From positions 1 to 39,227 of the forward strand of contig NZ_JACJSF010000074.1 in assembly GCF_014698035.1 (NCBI RefSeq): a stretch of DNA of 39,227 nt, in the 5' to 3' direction. The position numbers and the translations under genes were made by a program. How positions within the stretch are numbered: the first letter of the stretch is position 1; each line of letters opens with the position of its first letter. Positions 15,739 through 24,139 of the stretch are shown piece by piece. The notes under the pieces are model-generated. The model saw only the letters and a list, made by a program, of their open reading frames with translations. It made no database searches and was not told the DNA's origin. The DNA is from Desmonostoc muscorum FACHB-395. GTDB taxonomy: Bacteria; Cyanobacteriota; Cyanobacteriia; Cyanobacteriales; Nostocaceae.

Positions 15739-18700
15739 CTACACCATTGATTTTTCTTCGATAACTGCTTCAGCTTGATGTACTAGGTTCCTCAAAGCTT
15801 CTAATGTTCCTATATTTACATCCTCCCATAAATTGCGCTTGTGTGCTTCTAATAATTTTTCAGCAATATCACGCAGAGCGTAAGGGTTCTTTTCCTGAAT
15901 AAATTCTGACACAACTGGATCGAGCAAGTAAGCCTCTACTATGCCTTGATACATATAATCTTCTACACATTTAGCTGTAGCGTCGTAGGCGAATAAAAAA
16001 TCTACTGTCGCCGCCATTTCAAAAGCACCTTTGTAACCGTGGCGCATAACTCCTGCAATCCACTTAGGATTAACTACGCGAGAACGATACACCCGTGAAA
16101 TTTCTTCTTTAAGTTGGCGGACTCGTGGTTGGGCGGGGATGGAATTATCACCAAAATATGTTTGGGGGTTTTTTCCCTGTAGAGAACGTACGGCTGCGGT
16201 TAAGCCACCCTGAAATTGGTAATAATCATCAGAATCGAGTAGGTCGTGTTCGCGGTTATCTTGATTGTGCAGGACAACTTGCATTTGGGATAAGCGTTGT
16301 TTGAAGGCTTCGGTATTGGGCATTGGGAATTGTTTATTCTCCTTATCTCCCCCTGCTCCCCCTGCTCCCTGCTCCCTGCTCCCTTCCCCCTGCTCCCCTG
16401 CCAAATTTCCCGAAGAATAGGCGTAAGAACTCCAGTTAATATAGGCACGGGCTAAATCTTCATCGTCTGTCCAGTTTTGTGATTCGATTAAACCTTGGAG
16501 TCCTGCGCCGTAAGCACCTGGGCGAGAACCAAAGATGCGATAGCGCGATCGCACCACGGCTTCTTCTAAAGTTAATCCTTGGCTTGTCCACAATTCAGTC
16601 TCTTGACGAACTGCATCCGCTAGGGGATTTTGTTCTGGCGGTTCATCTAAGTCTGCTACTGCTGATACTGCTTGATCGAATAAGTCAATCAAGTTGGGAA
16701 AAGCATCGCGGAAGAATCCTGAAATTCGCAAGGTGACATCTACACGGGGCCGTCCCAAAATTGCTAGAGGCAAAATTTCAAAATCCACTACTCGCCGCGC
16801 TGCACCATCCCATACAGGTTGGACTCCCAGTAAAGCCAAGGCTTCGGCAATATCATCACCTCCAGTCCTCATGGTGGCTGTTCCCCACAATGACAAACCT
16901 AGTGTTCTGGGATATTCGCCATGCTCTTGAGTGTAATATTCCACAAGGGTTTCAGCAGCTTTTCTACCAATATCCCAAGCTGTCTCTGTGGGAATGGCGC
17001 GAATATCTACAGAATAAAAGTTTCTCCCTGTTGGTAGAACTTCGGGGCGGCCGCGCGTGGGTGCGCCAGATGGGGCACTGGGGACATATCCGCCATCGAG
17101 TCCGTGTAATAAGTGAGTGATTTCTTGATCGGTTTGTTGTAAAGCTGGCAGCAGGCGATCGCGTATCCAGGTAGAGACGCGATTCATCGCGTCTCTACAA
17201 GATTCCTGAATTCTAAATTCTGAATTCTGAATTCTGAATTCTGAATCCTGATTTATGAGTTGTTCTACTAAAAGGGCGGCGTGTTCTTCTAGTACTTCGA
17301 CGATATCGCCGATGGTGCGGCATTCTGTGCCATTGACTACTGAATATTCACCGCTAGGCATTGACAAATCGGCTGTGAGGGGATCGAAATCTAAACCCCA
17401 ATCTTGAGCGATCGCGCGGGTAATACCTGAAGAATGGCGATTGGGGATGCGAGCGATCGCTACTATTAAATCTCGTAGCTGCCTTCCTTGGGGACATTGC
17501 CCAAAAATATGCAACCCGTCGCGGATTTGGGCTTCTTTCAATTCACACAGATAACCACCGATGGAATTCAAAATTAAGGATTCAGACTTAAAAATTTCTG
17601 TTTCATTTTGGATTCCTAAATCTAGATGGAGATTTTCTTTGATTACCAGTTCGTGGATGCGATCGCGAATTACTGGTAAACGCGAAGGATCTAAACTATC
17701 CGCTTCATAATACTCATCAATTAAATTTTCTAACTGTTGCAAAGAACCGTAGAGTTCCGCACGAGTCATCGGCGGCGTTAAGTGATCTATAATCACCGCT
17801 TGAGCGCGACGTTTCGCTTGGGAACCTTCACCAGGATCATTCACAATAAACGGGTACAGGTGGGGAAGTGCGCCAAAAGCCACTTCTGGATAACAATTAT
17901 TAGATAAAGCCACGCTTTTACCGGGTAGCCATTCTAGATTTCCGTGTTTTCCTACATGAACTACAGCATCAGCACCAAAACATTCTCTAACCCAATAGTA
18001 GAAAGCTAAATAATCATGGGTTGGTTCTAAATCCGGCGCATGGTAATTCAAACTGGGGTCATTATCATAACCTCTTGCTGGCTGAATTCCCACGAAGATG
18101 TTGCCGAGTTGGATTCCGGGAACGGGGATGGAGGCAGAGGGGCAGGGGGGCAGAGGGGCAGAGGGGAATAATTGTTGATTGCTTCCTTGTTCTAAGTTTC
18201 CCCACCTTTCAGTAATACCTTGCTGAACTGTTGGCGGTAATGAAGCGAAATATTCTTGGTATTCTTCCCAAGAGACACTTTGGTGTACCGGAAGCCATTC
18301 TCTACCTTCCGCATCGTTGGTTACGCCATCTGTCAGCCGTTGAATCAACTCATCTCCTTCAGCAGGTGGATTTTCGACTTCATAACCAGCCTGATGTAAA
18401 GCTTGCAGAATTTCTACACAACTAGCTGGAGTGTCCAGTCCCACACCATTGGCGAGGCGGCCATTGCGGTTGGGGTAGTTTGCCAAAATTAGGGCAATTC
18501 GCCGTTCTTGGGGTGGTTTGGAACGCAGGCGCGCCCAGTTTGCTGCTAATTGAGCAACGAACTCGATGCGATCGCTGACTGGTTCATAAATTACCACATC
18601 TGTCTCTAAATGGGGATTACGAGTTTGCACGGCTTTAAAAGACACAGCACGCGTAATAATCCGCCCATCTACTTCTGGTAGTGCCACATTCATCCCAATA

Positions 18701-20040
18701 TCGCGGGGAGAAAGCCCTTGAAACTGTGACTCCCACTGTTCAATTGATCCGCCACTAAGGATTACTTGCAACACAGGTACATCTAATTTTTCCCACAGTT
18801 CGGTTTGGGGTGTTTCGCTTTCCAAACGTGCTAGAGAAAAACTGGTGGTATTTAGCAGCACAGCGATTGATTCGGCTTCTTTGGGTTGAAAAAATTCACT
18901 CAACTCCGCTTGCACATCGGGTTCACGCAATGAGGAAACAAACACTGGCACTGGTTGTAAATTTTTCTGTACCAAAGCTTCGCATAAAGCATCAATTACC
19001 TTGGTGTTTCCAGCTAGATAATGAGCGCGGTAGAAAAGGATGCCGATTTTGGGGATTGGGGATTGGGGACAAGGGGACAAGGAGACAAGGGGACAAGGAG
19101 ACAAGGTGGATTCATCCAGTTCGAAGGTGGATTCATCCGGTTCAGAGGTGGATGAACGGAGTTCCGAGGTGGATGAACGGAGTTCCGAGGTGGATTCATC
19201 CGGTTCAGGGGTGGATGAACGGAGTTCCGAGGTGGATTCATCCGGTTCAGAGGTGGATGAACGGAGTTCTGAGGTGGATTCATCCGGTTCGAAGGTGGAT
19301 GAACGGAGTTCTGAGGTGGATTCATCCGGTTCAAAGGTGGATGAACGGAGTTCTGAGGTGGATTCATCCGGTTCAAAGGTGGATGAACGAAGTTCTGAGG
19401 TGGATTCATCCGGTTCAAAGGTGGATGAACGAAGTTCTAACTCTCCCCTGCCCCCCTGCTCCCCTGCCCCCCTGCTCCCCTGCCCCCCTGCTCCCCATTC
19501 ATACAATCCCACGCGCGGAATCGGCCGGGGTAGTGGAGGATTGTATGCAGTTAACAGGCAAGTATCAGAGATAAATTGCAGAGCATTAACAAAATTTTCT
19601 ACTCCGCCTTCACTAAAATACTGCCATACCTGGTTAGCAACACCTAAAGGCACGGTAGACTGAGAAATTAAGTCGGGATCAAAAGCGTCGTCCCCTGGCA
19701 TTACAATGAGTGTTCTACCATTACGTTGCACAATTTCTTGCACTACTTCTAAGCCATAACCCCAGTAAGAACGTCCTCCTAATAGGCGCAAAATAATTAC
19801 CTGGGCAAGCTCCAAAACTTGCTCTCCATAAGTATCTATGCTTAACTGTTGCTGCAATTGCAACAGATTGGCGACTCTTAAGGCAGGAAATTGTGAAGGT
19901 AATTTCGTAACCGCAACTGCCAAAGTTTGAATGTCGGTATCAGCAGCCGTAATCAACACGAAAGGCGCTGGAGTTTGTTCTAAAAAAATTAAACCCTCTG
20001 ACTGATTCCATCCACCCGATGTGCTACTTATACGATGCAT
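15739..20040 (-). CDS. cobN: CobN-type cobaltochelatase large subunit with repeat insertions
   Basis: Family role: the CobN/ChlH fold inserts cobalt into hydrogenobyrinic diamide (or a related corrin) with ATPase partners. Conserved blocks include HVGKHGNLEWLPGKS, GEGSQAKRRAQAVIIDHLTPP, SGAPTRGRPEVLPTGRNFYS and, near the end, MRHGYKGAFEMAATVDFLFAY. At 1433 residues it is longer than usual (roughly 1250-1300). The excess is explained by four in-frame repeat insertions: residues about 180-330 (42-bp minisatellite plus G/C-rich flanks), 618-640, 927-958 (STRR plus palindrome) and 1210-1240. No frame is broken and the conserved blocks are intact, so it is probably functional. No cobalamin riboswitch fits into the 94-base upstream gap. 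The peptidoglycan-binding gene follows at 9 bases. Confidence 0.9.
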   Translation of the reverse strand: MHRISSTSGGWNQSEGLIFLEQTPAPFVLITAADTDIQTLAVAVTKLPSQFPALRVANLLQLQQQLSIDTYGEQVLELAQVIILRLLGGRSYWGYGLEVVQEIVQRNGRTLIVMPGDDAFDPDLISQSTVPLGVANQVWQYFSEGGVENFVNALQFISDTCLLTAYNPPLPRPIPRVGLYEWGAGGQGSRGAGEQGGRGELELRSSTFEPDESTSELRSSTFEPDESTSELRSSTFEPDESTSELRSSTFEPDESTSELRSSTSEPDESTSELRSSTPEPDESTSELRSSTSELRSSTSEPDESTFELDESTLSPCPLVSLSPCPQSPIPKIGILFYRAHYLAGNTKVIDALCEALVQKNLQPVPVFVSSLREPDVQAELSEFFQPKEAESIAVLLNTTSFSLARLESETPQTELWEKLDVPVLQVILSGGSIEQWESQFQGLSPRDIGMNVALPEVDGRIITRAVSFKAVQTRNPHLETDVVIYEPVSDRIEFVAQLAANWARLRSKPPQERRIALILANYPNRNGRLANGVGLDTPASCVEILQALHQAGYEVENPPAEGDELIQRLTDGVTNDAEGREWLPVHQSVSWEEYQEYFASLPPTVQQGITERWGNLEQGSNQQLFPSAPLPPCPSASIPVPGIQLGNIFVGIQPARGYDNDPSLNYHAPDLEPTHDYLAFYYWVRECFGADAVVHVGKHGNLEWLPGKSVALSNNCYPEVAFGALPHLYPFIVNDPGEGSQAKRRAQAVIIDHLTPPMTRAELYGSLQQLENLIDEYYEADSLDPSRLPVIRDRIHELVIKENLHLDLGIQNETEIFKSESLILNSIGGYLCELKEAQIRDGLHIFGQCPQGRQLRDLIVAIARIPNRHSSGITRAIAQDWGLDFDPLTADLSMPSGEYSVVNGTECRTIGDIVEVLEEHAALLVEQLINQDSEFRIQNSEFRIQESCRDAMNRVSTWIRDRLLPALQQTDQEITHLLHGLDGGYVPSAPSGAPTRGRPEVLPTGRNFYSVDIRAIPTETAWDIGRKAAETLVEYYTQEHGEYPRTLGLSLWGTATMRTGGDDIAEALALLGVQPVWDGAARRVVDFEILPLAILGRPRVDVTLRISGFFRDAFPNLIDLFDQAVSAVADLDEPPEQNPLADAVRQETELWTSQGLTLEEAVVRSRYRIFGSRPGAYGAGLQGLIESQNWTDDEDLARAYINWSSYAYSSGNLAGEQGEGSREQGAGGAGGDKENKQFPMPNTEAFKQRLSQMQVVLHNQDNREHDLLDSDDYYQFQGGLTAAVRSLQGKNPQTYFGDNSIPAQPRVRQLKEEISRVYRSRVVNPKWIAGVMRHGYKGAFEMAATVDFLFAYDATAKCVEDYMYQGIVEAYLLDPVVSEFIQEKNPYALRDIAEKLLEAHKRNLWEDVNIGTLEALRNLVHQAEAVIEEKSMV
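16348..16402. repeat. C/G-rich low-complexity insert in cobN (C-terminal)
   Basis: Repeated ctcccctgctccc-type units on the plus strand encode EQGEGSREQGAGGAGG in CobN. The same gggagcag-type repeat appears at 18126-18170, 19440-19495 and 20358-20417. Confidence 0.75.
17171..17198. repeat. GTAGAGACGCGA palindrome inside cobN
   Basis: gtagagacgcga / tcgcgtctctac is a perfect 12-bp stem with a 4-nt loop. It encodes CRDAMNRVST in CobN and belongs to the same family as the palindrome at 22174-22239. Confidence 0.75.
17203..17252. repeat. TTCTGAA heptamer array inside cobN
   Basis: Four to five ttctgaa-type heptamers encode the odd stretch SEFRIQNSEFRIQE in CobN. Together with the adjacent palindrome it forms one in-frame insertion. 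Confidence 0.75.
18126..18170. repeat. G-rich low-complexity insert in cobN (middle)
   Basis: Runs of gaggggcagagggg-type sequence encode FPSAPLPPCPSASIPVP in CobN, between otherwise conserved blocks. Confidence 0.65.
19105..19438. repeat. 42-bp (2 x 21 bp) minisatellite in cobN
   Basis: The unit is two related 21-mers, each built on aggtggat plus a variable heptamer plus gttc (variable part tcatccg or gaacgga). On the coding strand it gives ELRSSTFEPDESTS. I count about seven full units plus half units, with minor changes (F to S or P). Because 21 is a multiple of three, copy-number changes never break the frame, and long spurious ORFs appear in other frames. G-rich tracts flank it at about 19048-19104 and 19440-19495. 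Confidence 0.9.
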
Positions 20041-20134
20041 AATGCTGTATTACCGTCTTAAACTATTGGTTATTACACAATCAAAACAAACTTTTTCCCT
20101 GCATTTAGCCCCCTCTTACCAGTAATGATTAAAA

Positions 20135-22162
20135 ATGCTTAGTTCTCCTGATTTGAGCTTTTCTCGAACCTTGCCTATTGTTGTATTTAATCAGCTTGGG
20201 GAATTGTTGGAGCAGATGGCTCAAACAGTGGAAGGTGCCACTCTGGTACTGACAGAAGCTGTTTTGGCGCGGATTTGCATACCTGTGGAGTGGCAAAGGC
20301 AAAGGTTTACATTGGTGGTTTCTGAGCAGTTTAGTGCGCTCTTGGTAGGAACCTTTGAGGAGGGGCAGGGGAGCAGGGGAGCAGAGGGGCAGGGGGGCAG
20401 GGGAGCAGGGGAACAGGAAATTCACTCTCCACTCAGAACTCAGCACTCAAAACTCAGCACTCAGAACTCAGCACTCAATGCTCGGTTGACATTTAATTTA
20501 GAGGCGATCGCTTCTTTTCTCCACGAATTGAGAGACTTGTTTGAGTGTGATTCCTATACTCACCAAAATCTCGAACGCTATCGCCAAATTATTGGGCCCA
20601 ATGATGCTACCCTCCAAAGTAAGTTCTCGCTGTTGCTATTAGAATATTTTCTAACTCAGCCAAACCAAGAAATAATAGCACCTCCAAGCCCAACTGCGCC
20701 GGCAGTTTATATCTGTCAGCCAGTGGAAGATGCCTTAAAAAAACAGGTTTCCCAAGAACGGTTATTGAATCAGGTAACAACGCAGATCCGCAAAAGCTTG
20801 GATTTGCCTGTCATTATGGCAACGGCAATTACACAGGTACGTGAGTTTCTAGAATTAGACCGATTAGTAATCTATAAATTTGAAGGTTCCAAAGTCAAGA
20901 CTCAACAATACCAGTCTTCTACAAATGAGGATAATGGGAAACGCTCAACTTCTATCTCAGTAAATAATCAATCCTTACTAGAAGACTACCAACAGCATGG
21001 GGGTTACATTGTCTATGAAGCCCGTGCTACAGATGCGATTACCTGCGTGTTGAATTACACAGAAAAAAATTGCTTTATGCGAACCTCTCAATGTTGGGAG
21101 AAGTATCGCCAAGGCTTTACGTTAGCTGTGGATGATGTCGAAAAAACTTATGCTCTAGAAGAGTGTTTGTTGAATTTTTTAAGGGAAAGCCAAGTGCGGG
21201 CTAAGTTGGCAGCACCGATTATACTTGAGGACAAGCTGTGGGGGCTGCTGATTGCTCATCAGTGCAATGAACCACGCCAGTGGATTGATAGTGAAAAAAA
21301 CTTGCTGATTGCGATCGCTGAACAATTAGCGATCGCCATTTACCAAGCTGAGTTAATGCAAACCCTCACCCAAGAAAAACAAACTCTCGAACAACGAGTG
21401 ATTGAACGCACAATTGGACTACGTGATGCTCTCCTCGCCGCCGAAGCTGCTAACCGCCTCAGAAGTGAATTTCTCGCTACTATCAGTCACGAATTACTCA
21501 CGCCTTTAACTTATGTGATTGGGATGTCGTCTACGTTGTTACGCTGGCCTTTGGGTGAATTGAGTCAACGACAACGCGATTATCTGCAAACAATCCACGA
21601 CAGTGGAGAACATTTATTAGAAATGATTAATGACATCCTTGATTTATCGCAAATCGAGGCTGGTAAGACAGCTTTAAATATTTCGGAATTTTCTTTGGTG
21701 AATGTTGCGGAAAATGCTGTCGAGTCACTACGAAAGAAAGCAACAAGCGAACAAATTAATCTCAACCTTGATTTGCAAATCGATCCCAGGCGCGATCGCT
21801 TTACCGCCGATGCCGAACGAGTAGCACAAATTCTCTCGAATCTGTTAACTAATGCGATTAAATTTACCCCTGAAAGTGGTAGCGTTACCTTGCGCCTTTG
21901 GGTGGAAGATGATACCGCTATTTTTCAAGTGGAAGATACTGGGATTGGTATACGCGAAGAACAGTTACCATTACTATTTGAAAAATTTCAGCAACTCGAT
22001 ACACCCTATCGCCGCCGCTATGAAGGCACTGGACTTGGATTAGCTTTAACTAAACAACTTGTAGAACTCCATCGGGGTCGAATTGAAGTAGAATCAACCA
22101 TCAGTATTGGCTCCATTTTTACTGTATGGATACCAACTCAGGCAATGAGAGTGCTGAGTTAG
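20135..22162 (+). CDS. GAF-domain sensor histidine kinase, possible cyanobacteriochrome
   Basis: The 675-residue protein begins with an N-terminal domain (about 1-150) that I do not recognise, interrupted at residues about 74-115 by an in-frame G-rich plus ACTCAGC-repeat insertion. A phytochrome-type GAF domain (about 205-390) follows, with the cue LWGLLIAHQC. Cys344 sits where chromophore-binding GAF domains have their Cys-His pair (here Cys-Leu). A second Cys313 lies in NCF, near the place of the DXCF cysteine of some cyanobacteriochromes. Then come a coiled coil, HisKA (phospho-acceptor His452 in ISHELLTPL) and HATPase_c (N box LLTNAIKF, G1 DTGIGI, G2 GTGLGLAL). There is no membrane segment and no receiver domain, so it should be a cytoplasmic kinase acting on an unlinked regulator. 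It is divergent from cobN. Bilin binding is inference only. Confidence 0.85.
   Translation: MLSSPDLSFSRTLPIVVFNQLGELLEQMAQTVEGATLVLTEAVLARICIPVEWQRQRFTLVVSEQFSALLVGTFEEGQGSRGAEGQGGRGAGEQEIHSPLRTQHSKLSTQNSALNARLTFNLEAIASFLHELRDLFECDSYTHQNLERYRQIIGPNDATLQSKFSLLLLEYFLTQPNQEIIAPPSPTAPAVYICQPVEDALKKQVSQERLLNQVTTQIRKSLDLPVIMATAITQVREFLELDRLVIYKFEGSKVKTQQYQSSTNEDNGKRSTSISVNNQSLLEDYQQHGGYIVYEARATDAITCVLNYTEKNCFMRTSQCWEKYRQGFTLAVDDVEKTYALEECLLNFLRESQVRAKLAAPIILEDKLWGLLIAHQCNEPRQWIDSEKNLLIAIAEQLAIAIYQAELMQTLTQEKQTLEQRVIERTIGLRDALLAAEAANRLRSEFLATISHELLTPLTYVIGMSSTLLRWPLGELSQRQRDYLQTIHDSGEHLLEMINDILDLSQIEAGKTALNISEFSLVNVAENAVESLRKKATSEQINLNLDLQIDPRRDRFTADAERVAQILSNLLTNAIKFTPESGSVTLRLWVEDDTAIFQVEDTGIGIREEQLPLLFEKFQQLDTPYRRRYEGTGLGLALTKQLVELHRGRIEVESTISIGSIFTVWIPTQAMRVLS
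20358..20479. repeat. G-rich and ACTCAGC-type insert in the kinase gene
   Basis: A gggagcagggg-type tract (about 20358-20417) is followed by actcagcactcaaaa-type repeats (about 20435-20479). Together they add about 40 residues in frame (EGQGSRGAEGQGGRGAGEQ and so on). Confidence 0.75.
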
Positions 22163-22173
22163 GAGTTAAGCAA

Positions 22174-22239
22174 GAGACGCGATGAATCGCCGTCTTTACA
22201 ATAATCAGTCTCTCGTAGAGATGGTGATTCATCGCGTCT
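22174..22239. terminator. GACGCGATGAATC palindrome between convergent genes
   Basis: agacgcgatgaatc on the left pairs with gattcatcgcgtct on the right (14 bp), around a 38-nt loop. It lies between the kinase stop and the convergent ATP-grasp stop, so it probably works as a two-way terminator. It is a relative of the palindrome at 17171-17198. Confidence 0.55.
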
Positions 22240-22257
22240 TTGTGATGATTTATTTCT

Positions 22258-23091
22258 TCAATTTGAGGCTAGGCTAAGGAGCATTTTTTCAAAAATTCTT
22301 AACACAGGCTCCTCTCCATTGTCTCTAGTGAAAATAGTATAATTTGGGTGAGAATTGATTTCAATTAACCAATATTGGTTATCTCGATCTAAGACTATAT
22401 CTAAACCACCATAATCAATGTCTAATTCTTCAAAAATTGGTTTAGCAAAATTAGCAATCTCTGACAATATTTGTGGATCGTTGATATATTTTGCTTTCGC
22501 ACCATCCCAGTGAAGAGGGCTGAGGTTGCCTGCAAATTTTGCATTAGTTATATCTTTTTCATAGAGTAGAACTAACTCTTTATTTAAAAAAACGGCTCTA
22601 TACTCAGATTTTATGTGAATAAATTCCTGAGCGATCGCAACGTAGTCATACTTTTTATTATTAATATTAAAAATCTCTTTTAAAGCAGTTTCAACTTCAT
22701 CTGTATTCTGACATAAAAAAACGTTATGTCCACTTGAGCCAGAATTACGTTTAACAATTACAGGCGTTTCAAAGGTTTTTTTTATTTCTAATATAATATC
22801 TTCAAAACTTGGAAATTTTAAGTAAATCTTATATTGTAGGTCACAAAAAGGGGAAAGAAAACCTACTGTCCGAGGGAGTTTAACTTTGTTCTTTAAAATA
22901 TGGTAAGTATATTCTTTGTCTTTAATAATTTGTGCTACTGCTTGATTTATGATCGGAGTACTATAATTACAAAAAAAATGTTGTTTATTATTCAGTTTTA
23001 CTTTTACTAAGTTTTCAGTTGGATGAATAATTTCATAGCTGATATTTAAATTTTCACAAGCTTTGAGCAATAGCGAAAGGTTATCTAACAT
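22258..23091 (-). CDS. ATP-grasp ligase family protein
   Basis: The 277-residue product has an N-terminal alpha/beta domain and an ATP-grasp core. VIVKRNSGSSGHNVFLC (near 131-147) is the nucleotide-binding lid with its Lys. EFIHIKSEYRAVFLNKELV follows, and GGLDIVL plus WLIEINSHPN carry the Mg-binding Glu and Asn. It looks like the D-Ala-D-Ala ligase/RimK group, which join a carboxylate to an amine or thiol through an acyl-phosphate. The substrate cannot be read from sequence. The gene is visibly richer in A/T than its neighbours, which may mean transfer. It lies 58 bases behind the minus-strand membrane-protein gene but is separated from it by an STRR. Confidence 0.75.
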   Translation of the reverse strand: MLDNLSLLLKACENLNISYEIIHPTENLVKVKLNNKQHFFCNYSTPIINQAVAQIIKDKEYTYHILKNKVKLPRTVGFLSPFCDLQYKIYLKFPSFEDIILEIKKTFETPVIVKRNSGSSGHNVFLCQNTDEVETALKEIFNINNKKYDYVAIAQEFIHIKSEYRAVFLNKELVLLYEKDITNAKFAGNLSPLHWDGAKAKYINDPQILSEIANFAKPIFEELDIDYGGLDIVLDRDNQYWLIEINSHPNYTIFTRDNGEEPVLRIFEKMLLSLASN

Positions 23092-23114
23092 AAATAGTTG
23101 AAGCTAAACGTCAA

Positions 23115-23147
23115 AATTACGAATTACGAATTACGAATTACGAATTA
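23115..23147. repeat. AATTACG heptamer array
   Basis: Four aattacg units plus aatta lie three bases behind the stop codon of the gene at 23150. The same heptamer recurs at 36720-36738. Confidence 0.85.
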
Positions 23148-23149
23148 TT

Positions 23150-24004
23150 TTAGCTTGTTGTTTGCCGTTTAAAAATCACCATTTCAGTACCGACAACTGG
23201 GTTACGCGCTATCAGCTTATCTTGGGAGTCAATAATTTCTAGATGGGTAAAATCAAGTTCTTGAGAACGTTGTAATATCTCCGCAGCTAGTTTGTCCTGC
23301 TGAGATTCTTTGAGAGTGTACCAATCATCACTAATTTTGACAGTCAAGTTACTCGTGCGGAAATTAGCTTGAATTGACTTTATCAGACCAGAGGCAATGC
23401 GATCGCTAATTTCGGCTACCTGATTTTCAATAGCCGCAATCAAAGCTTGTTCTGGTGTTAATTCTATAGCTGGTGTCGGTGTTGGCGTTGGGGTGGGAAT
23501 TGTTTCAGGTTCCGGTTTTGGCGGCGTAATTTCCTCTGGTGGCTGTGGCGGCTGCGGTTCTGGTGCGACTGACTCCGGTGGAGTAGTTATCGTTGGTGTC
23601 GGTGCAGGAACCTCTTCAACAGGTGGAATTATTGCTATTTCAGTAGGTTTACCAGTAAAGACAGTCGTAGTTGTCCAAACAAGAATTACAGCAATTCCAG
23701 CAACAATTCCCGTCAAAGCTGTATCTGATAACTTTGTTGACAAATTTGATGGCAAAAACAAGCGGATTGTCCTTAACAATCCACCCCATCGCAACTGAAG
23801 CTGTTGTAAAAAGCCGGGTATTTCCTCAGTACCCGGTGGGGGTGCTGTCTCCAGTTTGTCCACCGTTGTTTCTAAAACCCCAATCGTCCCTCGGAGAACT
23901 TGGATAATTTTAGCCTTCCAAAATGGCTGAACTCTCTGGTAAGGTTTTTGGGGAGGTTGATTTACCTGTTCATCCGTCGGTTTTGACTGATTGTCTTGTG
24001 ACAT
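23150..24004 (-). CDS. Proline-rich single-pass membrane protein, hypothetical
   Basis: The 284-residue product has a hydrophilic N-terminal part (about 1-95) and one membrane segment (about 97-117, ALTGIVAGIAVILVWTTTTV). A Pro/Thr/Glu-rich linker follows (about 125-185, with TPTPTPTP), then a C-terminal domain of about 100 residues (ELTPEQALIAAIENQVAEIS to the end) that looks mixed alpha/beta. The topology suggests a cytoplasmic N-terminus and a periplasmic C-terminal domain on a stalk. I do not recognise a named family; it looks like a conserved cyanobacterial protein of unknown role. The metallophosphatase gene is divergent from it across 135 bases. Confidence 0.7.
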   Translation of the reverse strand: MSQDNQSKPTDEQVNQPPQKPYQRVQPFWKAKIIQVLRGTIGVLETTVDKLETAPPPGTEEIPGFLQQLQLRWGGLLRTIRLFLPSNLSTKLSDTALTGIVAGIAVILVWTTTTVFTGKPTEIAIIPPVEEVPAPTPTITTPPESVAPEPQPPQPPEEITPPKPEPETIPTPTPTPTPAIELTPEQALIAAIENQVAEISDRIASGLIKSIQANFRTSNLTVKISDDWYTLKESQQDKLAAEILQRSQELDFTHLEIIDSQDKLIARNPVVGTEMVIFKRQTTS

Positions 24005-24139
24005 GGAACTTTCACCAAAAGCAGCGAATCAAAGACAAACAACGTACATTATTACTGGTGCTGCCTTCTTTTGCCTTAATGTATCACTTCATTGCTCATT
24101 GTTTCCGCTAAACTGACTATTTATCAAATTTGGTGAATT

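Noticed and set aside
17035..17095. Another repeat insertion in cobN (SGAPTRGRPEVLPTG)
   Set aside because: It looks low-complexity at DNA level, but this is a conserved CobN motif.
19105..19438. CRISPR array
   Set aside because: The repeats are tandem with no unique spacers and are translated as part of CobN.
18810..19663. Long plus-strand ORFs over the cobN minisatellite (254 and 207 codons), and a minus-strand one of 134 codons
   Set aside because: They exist only because the 21-bp unit is a multiple of three and has no stops in several frames. cobN runs through the same DNA with conserved family blocks on both sides.
20041..20134. Cobalamin riboswitch upstream of cobN
   Set aside because: Only 94 bases separate cobN from the divergent kinase gene, and no B12-box-like or long folded leader is visible.
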